Below, in pieces: positions 11,720 to 21,569 of a stretch of DNA of 64,000 bases (position 1 is the stretch's first letter; every line of letters begins with the position of its first letter). Origin of the DNA: Steinernema hermaphroditum (lineage: Eukaryota > Nematoda > Chromadorea > Rhabditida > Steinernematidae). Where the stretch lies: the NCBI GenBank assembly GCA_030435675.1, contig CM059623.1, positions 1,142,012 through 1,206,011 on the forward strand, written 5' to 3'. The notes under the pieces were generated by a model, which was not told where the DNA came from, did not search any database, and was given only the letters and a program-made list of their open reading frames with translations. A program made the position numbers and the translations under genes.

Positions 11720-12450
11720 TTGTTGAGATGGCACTAAAGAATGATTTTTTTCTTTGTAATGTCGCGTTTCCGTCGAAACATCGGCACCATGGGTTGACGT
11801 CTATGATGGCGCCTCGTGTTGCAACTTGCAAGGCAACGATCTATTTTAACATGAAGACGACAGCTTGTGATGCAAAATTCATGGAAGTGCAACCAGTCGT
11901 ATACACATTAAGGGCGCTCAAGGTTAAGGGTGCACGGAAAAGATTTATAAGAAAAGAATAGATTGGTTACTCTTTACGATAGAGAGTACTGTACATCAAT
12001 AGTTACATAAAATCGAGGGAGCGGCCGGCCGGCGGTTTTCCTTTTGCATTCGAGCGTTTCATGGTCGTCGTGGAAGCGTGTCGTTGTTTTTTGAGGTCTT
12101 GAACCAGCTTTGATGTCTGAGGAAGCTGACCTTCTTCTCCTGGTGGATCGCCTGTCGAAAGCCGACCACGAAGAGAGTGGCGGTTTGGAGGCATTTATCT
12201 CGACCGGCTCGGGGCTTTCCCGGAATCTATTCTGTGCGATTCGGCGATCTAGAGGATCTGGATATTTCGACTCGGTAGACTGAGTTGCGGAGGCCGTCCG
12301 CGGACGTCATCGGATAGTCTGTTAGATGCAGAGTTCTCCGGCTACCTGAACCCGAAAATGTGAATGCTCGAACTCCAAGTCTTTTACGCATGGGAACACC
12401 TTCTGCACCTCGAAATGAAAAGGAAAAACAGGAGAAACCGACCGGTTCCA
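11720..12450. other. Intergenic, with a remnant of the neighbouring gene's exon boundary
   Basis: At 12322-12345 (minus strand) the sequence 'ttcag|gtagccggagaactct' repeats the acceptor and first codons of exon 2 of the secreted-protein gene (11620-11637), followed quickly by a stop. This looks like a decayed paralogue or partial duplication. A basic minus-strand frame at 12003-12194 has no recognisable domain. Nothing else is supported. Confidence 0.35.
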
Positions 12451-12459
12451 CGTTGGGAT

Positions 12460-13223
12460 CAGGGCTGTGCGAGTTTCGAGTTTCGAGTTTTGGACGAAAA
12501 TCAACTCGAAACTCGCCTTGGTCCTGTCACTATGATTTTGTGCCACCCAGGGTGACATTGACCGCTACGAGGCCCGCGGAAGGCAAATTTTCAACCTACC
12601 GTACACCAAATCAATGAAATCAGGGTATTCGTCGTGGATTAAAATTGAAAATCACAGCAGATTGTCTAGCAAAAGATTTCTGCTGATGGAATTGAAGGAT
12701 TATGCGGTCTGCGTTAAAGTCGCATATGGCCTGGGTCTAAAGAGGTGTTTAAGTACCTCAAGAAATTACCATAAGGCTGTCCAGCAGACTCTGCTGCATA
12801 GAATAAGCCTCGGCTCCTCTGCTAGCATGCTTTCTTCATTGAGTTATTAGAAGAACCATTAGTTTGTAATTGAGAGTTGAACAGTTAGCTTCAGATTCAT
12901 ATGTTGGAAAGTTATTAGAACAGAGGATGGTTCATGTACAACGTCGTGACGGGCAGATAAGCCATTATATTCTTAAAAATCCACAGCTCACGATTCAAAG
13001 TGCCTTTGTACACCATTGATTCCTAATAACTCAATGAAGAAAGCTTGCTGGCAGTCGAGCCAGGGCTCAATCGACGCGGTACACTCTCACTGTCCGTTTA
13101 AGAAGTTAGGCGAAATGATTTTCATTACAAAAAATACAAGTTTCGAGTTTCGAGTTTCGTTTCGAATTTTTGAAAAAAAGTTTCGAGTTTCGACTTCCGA
13201 GTTTCGAGTTTCGCACAGCCCTG
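12460..13223. mobile_element. Non-autonomous hAT element with perfect 8-bp target duplication
   Basis: 764 bp. Ends are 'cagggctgtgcgagtttcga' and its reverse complement. The flanks carry an identical 8-bp duplication, 'gttgggat' (12452-12459 and 13224-13231). Subterminal 'gtttcga' repeats (12468-12505 and 13139-13215) are typical transposase-binding clusters. Internal inverted repeats include 'ctttcttcattgagttatta' near 12828 with its complement near 13020. No transposase is encoded. Ends and duplication size identify hAT. Confidence 0.85.
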
Positions 13224-13231
13224 GTTGGGAT

Positions 13232-13762
13232 GCTCACGGAAGTGACATTCCAGACTCGTGACAGACCAGTGTCTTTTTTGGGCCATACTGTAGTCGTGGT
13301 GGCTTGGCGTATGGTACAGAAATTTAGTTGGGCCTGTTTCGAAACATGTCTAGAGACTTAGAAGCAATTTTTGTTACGATCATCAGGTACTCTTCGGTCC
13401 GAGAATGTGACCTTACTGTTTGTTTAAGTGCTTCCTAGAGACATGTAGCCGAGAGGGGGACTGAGCTGTGGCGGCTGTCTTGGTAGGTTTGTTGGAAGAA
13501 GCGTCTATCTGCCTTAGCCATGCGGCTACACCTATCGTCCAATGCTCGTCCAACGTCAGAGGAATGCCCGTCGCTGGTTGTGAGCTGTCAAAAAGCGACC
13601 AATCTTCAACGATCATTCCGACCGGTTCCATGCAGACATGAAAACACGCAGAATACATCTGTGATGGATTCATTCAACAGATGTTATAAACTAGAAGAAC
13701 CAGGACGATATTTACAAAACAAACATTTGGCAGCGAGAAACCATAGCCCTGCGGGCGGCAAA
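13232..13762. other. Intergenic stretch, nothing recognised
   Basis: A minus-strand frame 13413-13673 is open but has no domain. Around 13744-13760 the motif 'tagccctgcgggcggca' appears once; it is abundant at 50.3 kb, ahead of the second copy of the SINE-like repeat. Confidence 0.35.
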
Positions 13763-13984
13763 AAACTCAAAGCCTAGCATCACCAGAGAGATAGTGGAAG
13801 TAGAGCACTACCATCTCAGCTGTCTGTGTGGCTCATTGCGAACGTTCTCTGTTTGTAAGCGGGCGGTGTCGGGTTCGGTTCCCCTCGGGGTCCTTATTTT
13901 GTGTGGGTGTTTCCGCCGTGCGCACGGAAAAACACACACACACAAAGACCAACGGACCCGTCGGTTCTCCATTTATATATAGGG
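13763..13984 (+). repeat. SINE-like repeat, copy 1
   Basis: About 220 bp, nearly identical to 50656-50897. Contains a B-box-like 'gggttcggttcccc' (13871-13884) downstream of an A-box-like 'tgtggctcattgcg', spaced as in tRNA-derived pol III promoters. A CA microsatellite and the 3' motif 'cggttctccatttatatata' follow. tRNA origin is inferred from the two boxes. It abuts the 3' end of the receptor pseudogene and may have truncated it. Confidence 0.6.
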
Positions 13985-14560
13985 GATACCCGTGTTCGAC
14001 AACATTGGTATTTTTTTTTGGTACACGTTTCGAAAGAGATCTAACATCTCGTATCCGGTGACGACTGTGCGCAGAGTGTTGGAAACTGTGGAAAAGAGGG
14101 TATGGACAATGGCTTGAAATAAGATAATCTGGTTCGCGTAAATTTTGAATAAAAGCTTGAACGTGCACCATATCAAGTACCTGCTTGTTCTCGAGTCTAT
14201 TTAAAGCGTTAACCATCTTCTTATAGTATATGCGGAAACAGACCACAAAAGCAATGTATAAAAAGGTTTCCAGAAATAAGACAATAGGAAAAATGATAAG
14301 TTGGACTATTATCCACGTTGATCGGACGATGTCAAAGAGAGCCGAGTCGAATAGGGGAGCGATTGCGTAGAAAATTACAGCAAAGAAAGCGGCGAAGGAG
14401 AGATTGAAGATGGCCAACTTGGAGCTCATCTTCCAACATGCACATCTTATGGAAACACAGACGATGAGTAGCCTATCCACGGCAAAGATAGTGGAAGCAA
14501 CAGCGATTACAAAGTCGTCCAAGAAATCCGTCAAACTAACAAAGGAGATGTTGATGGGCG

Positions 14561-14703
14561 TTGAGACATTTGAGTCCCGGACATTTGAGTCCCGGACATT
14601 TGAGTCCCGGACATTTGAGTCCCGGACATTTGAGTCCCGAGCACTTGAGTCCCGGCACTTGAGTCCCGGACATTTGAGTCCCGGACAGTTGAGTCCCGGA
14701 CGG
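14561..14703 (+). repeat. Subterminal tandem array, unit 'ggacatttgagtcccgg'
   Basis: About nine head-to-tail copies of a motif of about 17 bp, with variants 'gcacttgagtcccgg' and 'ggacagttgagtcccgg'. An inverted array of the same motif lies at 15595-15695, and single copies sit at the element's right end. The layout suggests binding sites for the mobilising transposase. Confidence 0.8.
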
Positions 14704-15727
14704 TGCATCAAGGTTTGTTGAACAATATAGTTCGTACGCTCGCCGACTTAGTTCAAACGGGGTGTTCGCTGCAAGATCGAGATAGTACAGTAAATGTCAT
14801 ACGCTGAACCACTTTGTACAGTACAGTATGACACATAGTACACCGCAGGGGGATCGGTTCAGGACCGATACTACGGAGAATGCCATATGTTGAACCACTT
14901 AGTACAGTTGTCTTTCATGCATGATAGTTCCTGTTTCAAGCACAGCTCGTATTCTTCCAGCAGCGATTTGATCTTTCGACGGTCATTTATCTCTGTGAAC
15001 AGGTTGAAAATGAAAAATTTTCTCTCTGGATTGAGTTTTGAGTCCCGTCCAAGGAGTGGAGACGTCGAGTCTTTGAATCGGCGGAGAATCCGTCATTTCG
15101 CTCAGAAGTTGAGTGAAGTTGAGCTGAACGCATGAAAACATTGAGGGAGAGTCCACACCTCGACACTCGGAAGTACTACACAAACCTCACACGATGACTT
15201 CAGACTCCTTTCCACTTCTGTACTAAGTCGGCGTACTAACTGGTACAGCGTGAGATATTCCTGAACCGATACCCCTGCGGTTACTAAGTCAGTGTGCTGT
15301 ACTGTACAAAGTGGTTCGGCGTATGACATTTACTAGACTATCCCGGTCCTGAACCAATTCCCTTGCGGTGTACTAAGTCGGTATACTGTACTGTACAAAG
15401 TGTACAAAGTCGTTCAACAAACCAGGCAACACCGTCCCGGACATTTGAATCCCAGACACAGAGCTCCGACAAAACGGTTGAGTTTGAGTTAACTTCTTGG
15501 GTATTTGCTTAGCAATTTGATGCGCTATGATTCACGTTGGACGTTTCTGCTTTTTACAGATGTTACCGTTTCGTCGGGGCTCTGTGTCCGGTACTCAAAT
15601 GTCCGGGACTCAAGTGCCGGGACTCAAATGTCCGGGACTCAAGTGCCGGTACTCAAATGTCCGGGACTCAAGTGCCGGGACTCAAATGTCTCAACGCCAA
15701 CGATATGTGCATGAAAATCGCACTTAC

Positions 15728-16129
15728 AGTAACGACGGTCTTACTGTACGGATAGGCGTTCCAGCATTCCTCCTCCAGAATCAACGCGGACTCAGGAAAC
15801 ATCTTCCGAACGATCCAAGGCACTTTGCTCTTAACACTGAAAGAAACCAAATGATTAAATAGTTCCAAAATGAGAAAGACTCACTGGTAGATCTTTTTGG
15901 TATAGATGCCGGAAAGCTCTTCGCCCGGACGAAGATCGCTGCTCGTGAACGGCTCCGACTTCAGCACTTCGACGCCTTCACCGCCGCCCGTTTCCGCTTT
16001 GCTCGCTTCGGCCACCGCAAACAGCTGCCCGCGACGGTACTCATCGACTTCCACAGGGACAAGAACGCGGTATTCCTAAAAAACATTTCGACTTCAGAAA
16101 TTGAGCGGAAGAGTCACCTTGATCAACAT
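15728..16129 (-). pseudogene. Captured 5' fragment of a class I phosphatidylinositol transfer protein gene
   Basis: Three exons on the minus strand: 16118-16129 (MLIK), 15885-16075 and 15728-15836, with introns of 42 and 48 nt and proper GT/AG ends. The product begins [22 protein letters not shown], continues with '[20 protein letters not shown]', then 'KKIYH', 'VKSKVPWIVRK' and 'WNAYPYSKTVVT'. This is the N-terminal ~104 residues of the ~270-residue PITP fold that binds PtdIns/PtdCho. After a good donor (gt at 15727) the sequence runs straight into the transposon repeats, so the remaining exons are absent. Sequence upstream to about 16500 may be its promoter. All visible codons and splice sites look intact. 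Confidence 0.9.
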
Positions 16130-16578
16130 CTTCGCCCGAGGTTAGCGACGATTCGAACGACTGCTTCGTAGCTGCCGCCAATTGAAAGTGAATCAAGTGG
16201 CATCAAGCGGTTCACCACATTTAGACAGATTGCCTGTCTGGATGACCTTTTGTGAGACAGCGATGTTAAGTGAAAACTGTATCCACAGAGCCAAGAAGAG
16301 CATTCGTTCCTTTCACAGCACTACTGCAACGACTTGCGTGATTGGACCATTTTAAGTAGTAGACAAAGACTAGACAACATAACTGTCTGTCTGGTTGGTT
16401 TGACTTCGAGGCCGTCCAGGCCATGTCCGAAAACAACGTGCTTTTAACAGATATTTCCACCAATAATATAACTTTTGTACTATGTTGGGCTTTAGTACGG
16501 GTGGACACAAACAGACTCAAGTGCCGGGACTCAAATGTCTCAACGCCAGTTGATGAGCGTCTCGTTTCGTGTGAAGAC

Positions 16579-16953
16579 TAGAGTTGTCATCGGGTCGAAC
16601 CCGAAAATCCTCATTTTTTGCAGTACGGACCAATTTTGAAGTCCAATCGAGAAAATTCCAAGTGCGCTGGCTTCGCCCCAACGTCGCGGCCCAGAATAGT
16701 CAAAAAATTTGACCGAAGAACGAAAAAATCCATTCAAAAATTTTCGGGTTCAGATTTTCGGGTTCGGGTTCGGGTTTTTCGGGTTTCACCCCTAATTGGA
16801 CCTTGTTTTGTTGTTCGGTCAAACTTTTTTGATTATGCTGGGCCGCGACGTTGGGGCGAAGCCAGCGCACTTGAAAGTTTCTCGTTTGGACTACAAAATT
16901 GGTCCGTATTGCAAAAAATGCGAATTTTCGGGTTCGACCCGATGACAACTCTA
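16579..16953. mobile_element. hAT miniature element with perfect 8-bp target duplication
   Basis: 375 bp. Ends 'TAGAGTTGTCATCGGGTCGA' and its complement; identical flanks 'gtgaagac' at 16571-16578 and 16954-16961. Arms of about 150 bp are inverted, and the centre has 'gggttcgggttcggg' repeats. It lies inside a coding exon of the receptor gene. No coding capacity. Confidence 0.88.
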
Positions 16954-17159
16954 GTGAAGACTACGATCGTGGTGAGTTCAGCAGTGAGGAGAGCATAGCA
17001 AATGATGCTTAAGAAGCTGAATACGAAGTTTACTGTAAGCACAGAGGTCAATGCGTTGAATGGAGTGGATTTTGTGAAACGGCGAGTATAGAAGAATAGT
17101 GATAATGAGTTCAAAATGAAAATTGCACTATCATGGCAAGGGCACTCTAACGCTATCGC

Positions 17160-18079
17160 TTAAGTCAGATGCATTCAAGACCTTTCCAAGGCAAGAAAGC
17201 CGCTTTCGACGTCGCTCAAATCTTCTCTCTCTATGCCAAATACACCTTCCCGTATTCTACAAGGTCTGTCTGTTATCGTAACACAAGAACCGATTCCACC
17301 CTGATCAGTTCTAAGCGTTCTAAGCATTTCTGACCGAAAGACCGCAGCAGGTTTCACCCAGGATTTCGCCCGCCCATGTTTAATAGAAGTGTGGACGTAA
17401 AAATTGAACTTAGAAAGCTGCTATGAAAGCAGATCTTCAATGAAAGTAACATTTGATAAAATTAACAAGAGATTAACAGGAGACCAGCAAAGTAAAGGGT
17501 GGATTTGAACAATTTACTTTGCTTCGCTCTCTATAACAGCCGTTTTCGGACTCCAAATCTTCTCTCTCTCCATACCGCATACACCTTATCGAATTCTCCA
17601 ACGCCCGTTCGTTATCGTGGTACAGGGGCCTGATGGCTCTTGATGGCTCTAGATTGATGGCTCTACTCGAAACGCCCGGTGTTGTAGACCAAATTGCTCC
17701 TCTCACGGTGTTCGTGGCGGAGCCACTTGACCGATCTGCTTCTTCCCCAGGGCAATTTGCTGTCCTTACATTTCCGCGATTCTGTGCGTGTGTTCAGTGC
17801 TCTTTTCCGTTCCAAATTAGAGTCTAATCGGCTGCAATCTTTCTGGACATCGATTTTATGTTCGTTCGTGTCGATTTTCCTTTTTCGTGAATGGAAGAGT
17901 AGCAAGTTGGACTGGAGGAGAAGGGACATCGGCCGGGCCGCCCCGCCACGAATACCATGAGCGTAGATTTGCCACGAGAAAAGATATTTCCTACATATTG
18001 TCTCCGCGAACGATGTAAAGGACCAGAGGGAACTGCTGGATTCTTGTGTCTTCGTAGTAGATACGCTCGACGGCGTTTT
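17160..18079. repeat. Intergenic stretch with a diverged direct repeat
   Basis: Segments 17215-17300 and 17550-17640 share the order 'tcttctctctct', 'atacaccttcccgtattct/atacaccttatcgaattct' and 'gttatcgt', indicating an old direct duplication about 330 bp apart. No gene is supported. The right end is the 3' flank of the small basic-protein gene. Confidence 0.4.
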
Positions 18080-18353
18080 CTAAGACGGCATAATTTTGCG
18101 TCTTCTTCTTCTCTGGTTTCGTCGACGTCGACGAGACTCCTTCTGAAAGCAGAATTCGTTACTCGCAGTTAAGAGCATGCTTTCTACCTTTCGAGTCTTC
18201 TCTGAATTCTCGGCAGCGAGGTTATTGAGGCGAACGATTACATCCTTGTGAAGACGCTGAAAAACACTGTTTTCATCCAAGCACGGTAGATACAAACTGA
18301 CCTGGGATGGAATAGGGTTCTTCTCGATCTTTGCTGTGCTGCGGCTTGATTGG
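18080..18353 (-). CDS. Small very basic protein, 3' exons (unknown family)
   Basis: Three minus-strand exons fit together in one frame: 18302-18353, 18188-18266 and 18080-18142, with GT/AG introns of 35 and 45 nt and a TAG stop. The product tail reads 'HPSVFQRLHKDVIVRLNNLA', then an Arg run 'KESRRRRRNQRRRRRK', ending KIMPS. The composition suggests a nuclear or RNA/DNA-binding role, but that is only an inference. The 5' exon is uncertain; an exon near 18400-18500 with donor 'gtt|gtaag' is possible. It is divergent from the gene starting at 18748. Confidence 0.45.
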
Positions 18354-18747
18354 CTACAAGACGATAAAAAATAAAGTGCAACGCGATTTCCGCGCGAAGA
18401 TGAAGCCGAATTTATGAAGAGCTTTCGGTCTTACAACAAATAGTCTGAACTCTTCTAAAGTTATACGGTCGGTGAAAGATTTGTCTGCAACAGCGCACTC
18501 CCATCTCTCGCGCGACTGTCTCGTGTCGCAATGTCTCGCCGCGACTGTCTCGTTCTCTGTCTCATATTTTTCTGTCTCACATTTTTTTCTAAATTTGCGG
18601 AAATGACAGGGAAAATGTTCCCGGACATGCAGAAATGTTTTGCAAAACGATTTCCGTTTTATGCTCGCCGTGGGAATGCAGTGCTCGTGTTTTGGGCGCG
18701 TTCTTGCGCTCGAAATTTACTAACTTCTGTTTCAGTTTGCATAATTA

Positions 18748-18931
18748 CGATGACATCGAAGGAGCAGACGAAGGGTAGCGGTCCGACGAAGAGGAAGTGG
18801 GGCAACATCGAAGACGGAGATGGCCAGAAGGTACTTGATGTCTGTGACGCTGAAAATATATGCCATGTCATTTCAGAAAGGAGGGGAACCGAACTTCCCG
18901 CTTCACCTACTCGTCAACACGGATAGGACGT
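18748..18931 (+). CDS. 5' fragment of a gene, possibly KH-domain RNA-binding protein
   Basis: Starts at an ATG (18748 on) encoding a short charged N-terminus 'MTSKEQTKGSGPTKRKWGNI'. A 'aag|gtactt' donor and 'tttcag' acceptor give a roughly 45-nt intron. The next exon encodes 'KGGEPNFPLHLLVNTD', reminiscent of the start of KH domains in IMP/FUBP-like proteins. No further exons follow, and the downstream DNA is repeat-like. It looks like a truncated or transduplicated gene start. The KH call is weak. Confidence 0.3.
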
Positions 18932-19184
18932 TAGTGAAAATTTTTATTTTACTACTTTGCGGGTCAACAGTTAGCAAATGTATGGCGGGATGGCCAGACC
19001 GCTAAACAGTTGTTGCGTCCAGGGATACGCGCCTGTTTGGGAGAGAGTGCTAGCGTGGCTTATTGCTACTTATTGCTTATTGCACACACAGGGTTTTTGG
19101 GTTTTTCAGGGGGTATCACACTGGGTTTTTTGAACAGTAGGGGAAAGCGGGAGCTGTAATATAGGAGCCGCATGCTCTTACAAA

Positions 19185-19581
19185 TAGGGTTGTCGAATCG
19201 TTGAGGGTGGTATTCGATGATTTTTTTCGAATACTAAAAAATAAACAGGAATGACGAACTTTTAATTAGAATCGCCAGTGCGCATCACACGGATAAACTT
19301 CAGTGCTACCATTTGCTACCAAAAACTACAAAAAAGTAGAACAGAAATTCAATCCGGTATTCGATAGAATTTATTCGATTCGATGAAATTCGATCGAATA
19401 CCGGATCGCAAACCTTGATTTTGTTATATTTGTCCGTAGTTTTTGGTAGCAAATGGTAGCCCTGGAGTTGATCCATGTTATGCGCACTGGCGATTCTAAT
19501 TAAAAGTTCGTTACTCATGTCTATTTTTCGGTATTCGATGAAATTCGATCGAATACCACCCACGACGATTCGACAACCCTA
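19185..19581. mobile_element. hAT miniature element
   Basis: 397 bp. Ends 'TAGGGTTGTCGAATCGT' and complement; flanks 'cttacaaa' (19177-19184) and 'cttgcaaa' (19582-19589), 7 of 8 identical. Contains three copies of 'gaaattcgatcgaatacc'-type palindromic motifs and an internal inverted repeat ('gctaccatttgctaccaaaa' near 19307 and its complement near 19437). Non-coding. Confidence 0.8.
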
Positions 19582-19808
19582 CTTGCAAATCGTTTACCAC
19601 TGCACTTTTATCACTGAATGTTTGGGTTCTGAGTAGGTGATGGTAGCCTACCACCGCCGGACCTTGCGGTGGCTCAACGTTGTCACATCCGATGGAGCGC
19701 CATTAACTTTTAGCAACAACGAGCAACAACAACATCGCCAATTTTACTGCATCCGTATGTTATGCGATTTCTGTGTGCGCTAGCATAAAAATACAATTAG
19801 CTTTCTAA

Positions 19809-21287
19809 ATGTTGGAGCCCAAATACAATGCCTTTTTTAGAGAAAATGAACCGATCAACACCGTCGAAACTCCTGAACAGTATGCAAATGCTTTCGACTT
19901 GCGGGGCGGCGGGCTTCATGATCCGAATCCTTTGATGTACCATCAAAACGGCGCTGCCCAGAATCGGCCGTACCGCTTTGAAAACGCTTTGCCTTTCGTG
20001 GAAAGCCCAGAACCTCGCTACCATCACGGTAAGTTATAGAGACGTCTCCTATCCCTGACTGGGTAATATGCTCCTTCTTTAGCAGATCAATATCTTGAAA
20101 CTCGCTCACTGGAAGGAAGTGAATCTTCTGTTGAAGCTAGTATGTCGCCCCAAAACATGAACGGATCTCTGGGAAGCGGCGATAATGAGAGCGTTGATCC
20201 GAAGAATTCTGATGTAGGAGTTGCTTACTGTGCCCGTAACGGTGAAATGCTTCATCAACAATATCGCTGTATTTCCGAGCTCGACTCGGGATATTTCTCC
20301 ACTGTTTGGTTGTGTCTCAACGTAGAAGACCAGCGTTTCATAGCTATAAAAATTTCCAAATCGGGACGGAATGCTGCTGAATCTGCCCTGAACGAGTTAA
20401 AGGTATGCAGAATGCTTTCTATGGATCGTATTAATTCCTATCCACTGCAGTGGCTTCTGCGCACGAGTGAATTGAGTGACGGCGGGTACCGTGATTGCGT
20501 CATTCAGATGCACGACTTCTTCTTGCTTAATGCTGGCGACATGAAGAAACATGTCTGTATCATAACCGAGGTGAGGTCCGCTTAATCATCAACGTTCACA
20601 GTAGAGTCATTTAGGTTATTGGTTTCGGTCTGCACAAATTAATCGAGCGAAATAAGCATGGTCTGACGCTTTCCAAGGTTCGTGTGATCGCTGATCAGCT
20701 CCTCCAAGGCTTGCAATATTTGCATGCCAAATTCATCGCACATCAGGATCTACACCCTGGGAATGTACTTGTGACGGTATCACAAGCTCAGATCGCGCAG
20801 TTGGCTAAAGAAGCGAAGGAAGAAACGAATTCAGGTTTCTTCGACAAAATAATTGATGCTGCTGCGAAAGAGAAGATGCAGTTAAAGTTTATTGACTTTG
20901 GAAACGCTTGTTTTGCAGTATGTTGGACTGTTAAATGCGACTGTAACTTTCGCTCTTTGCAGGACGAATCGAGCGTGACAAGGGATATTGAAAACTTAAC
21001 TCTTTTGCTATGGGAACTCGCGAATGGCTCCAAGGCAAGATGTTTTCTGTTAACACTCAACTAACTGTAACATTTAGGAGGACAAATACGAAGACGTTTG
21101 CATCAAGATCTCTGACCCGAATGGCCCCTTCGAATGTTTTTTGAAGAAAATGACAGAAATGGTAGACGTCGGCTGTGGGCTTGAGTCTGTCGCGCTCTTG
21201 ATGGAAGACCCGTGGCTGCAGGAACCTGAGCACTCGCACCAGTCTGTACCAGAGGAGGATTACGACACGGAACATGGTGCAGTATGA
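19809..21287 (+). CDS. SRPK-like protein kinase, 429 aa
   Basis: Five exons: 19809-20028, 20086-20570, 20615-20917, 20963-21034, 21078-21287; introns 43-57 nt; 1290 nt in total. The N-terminus is unstructured (about 125 aa), followed by the kinase fold. Visible parts are the glycine-loop region 'ELDSGYFSTVWLC', catalytic Lys in 'IAIKISKS', helix-E/catalytic loop 'QYLHAKFIAHQDLHPGNVLV' (HxD Asp present, usual Lys replaced by His) and the metal-binding 'KFIDFGNACF'. The SRPK signature LGNACW reads FGNACF here. SRPKs phosphorylate Arg-Ser splicing factors. The spacer between loop and DFG is short, unlike the long SRPK insert. Intron 4 uses a GC donor ('aag|gcaaga', acceptor 'catttag'). Catalytic residues are present, so activity is plausible. 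The 3' UTR meets the duplicated block. Confidence 0.85.
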
Positions 21288-21336
21288 GCCGAAGAAGTGT
21301 AGCCGGTCTATACTACCCCAGCAGTGTGATATATGT

Positions 21337-21380
21337 TATGGATGCCAGAAGCTTTTTGGCCTGTTCTAAGATTATTTATA
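21337..21380 (+). repeat. Kinase 3'-flank segment, inverted copy at 26218-26262
   Basis: About 41 bp ('atggatgccagaagcttttt' onward to 'ctaagattattta') recur exactly, reverse-complemented, at about 26220-26262. The two copies bracket the F-box/BEL block, so the block's insertion or an inversion copied a piece of the kinase flank. Confidence 0.7.
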
Positions 21381-21569
21381 TGTTCCCTTTATGATCGCTC
21401 CGCACTGTACCAGTTGCATTTCTGTTTGTCAATATTTGTTCACAATGATGATTCTTTGTGCATGTCTTTACTTGTCTCCTCATCTGCAAACCCAAACGAC
21501 GACTGTATTGAATGCATAAATCTTTAATGTTCTTACTTCTTTTCTTCTCGCCTTTGTGGCCAATATTTA

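Larger units (their letters stand above)
14557..16547. mobile_element. 2-kb hAT-like composite element carrying a captured host-gene fragment
   Basis: Ends are inverted repeats 'ggcgttgagacatttgagtc' (14557 on) and its complement (to 16547). They are flanked by 8-bp sequences 'tgttgatg' (14549-14556) and 'agttgatg' (16548-16555), 7 of 8 identical. Inside, left to right: an array of 'ggacatttgagtcccgg' units (14561-14703); a nested inverted repeat (about 14711-15426, ends 'ggtttgttgaac' and 'gttcaacaaacc') with 'tactaagtcgg' motifs; another short inverted repeat around 'acacagagctcc' (15458-15592); a second, inverted array of the 17-bp motif (15595-15695); and the 5' part of a PITP gene with upstream sequence (15728 to about 16500). 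No transposase is present, so it depends on one encoded elsewhere. Confidence 0.75.
13985..17159 (-). pseudogene. Serpentine (7TM) receptor gene split by transposons
   Basis: Reading the minus strand, the first part (about 16962-17159) gives TM1-TM2 (SAIFILNSLSLFFY; VNFVFSFLSIICYALL). A hAT miniature element interrupts the coding frame at 16579-16953. Ten codons later a 2-kb element (14557-16547) interrupts it again. The frame resumes at 14548 with TM3 and a DR motif 'VDRLLIVCVSIRC', TM4 and TM5 (LFLETFLYIAFVVC). A 52-nt intron (14129-14180) leads to the last exon, with a hydrophobic segment 'IILFQAIVHTLF'. Removing the two insertions and one copy of each target duplication gives one continuous frame, so the gene was intact before insertion. 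It resembles nematode chemoreceptor-like rhodopsin-family receptors; subfamily not assigned. Confidence 0.75.

Noticed and set aside
13831..14100. C-terminal extension of the receptor through 'HSRHRIRDVRSLSKRVP...'
   Set aside because: This frame reads through a 52-nt intron with good GT/AG sites. The spliced frame gives a hydrophobic segment instead.
14561..14703. CRISPR-like array of regular repeats
   Set aside because: Units are contiguous with no unique spacers, the sequence is eukaryotic, and the array lies at a transposon end.
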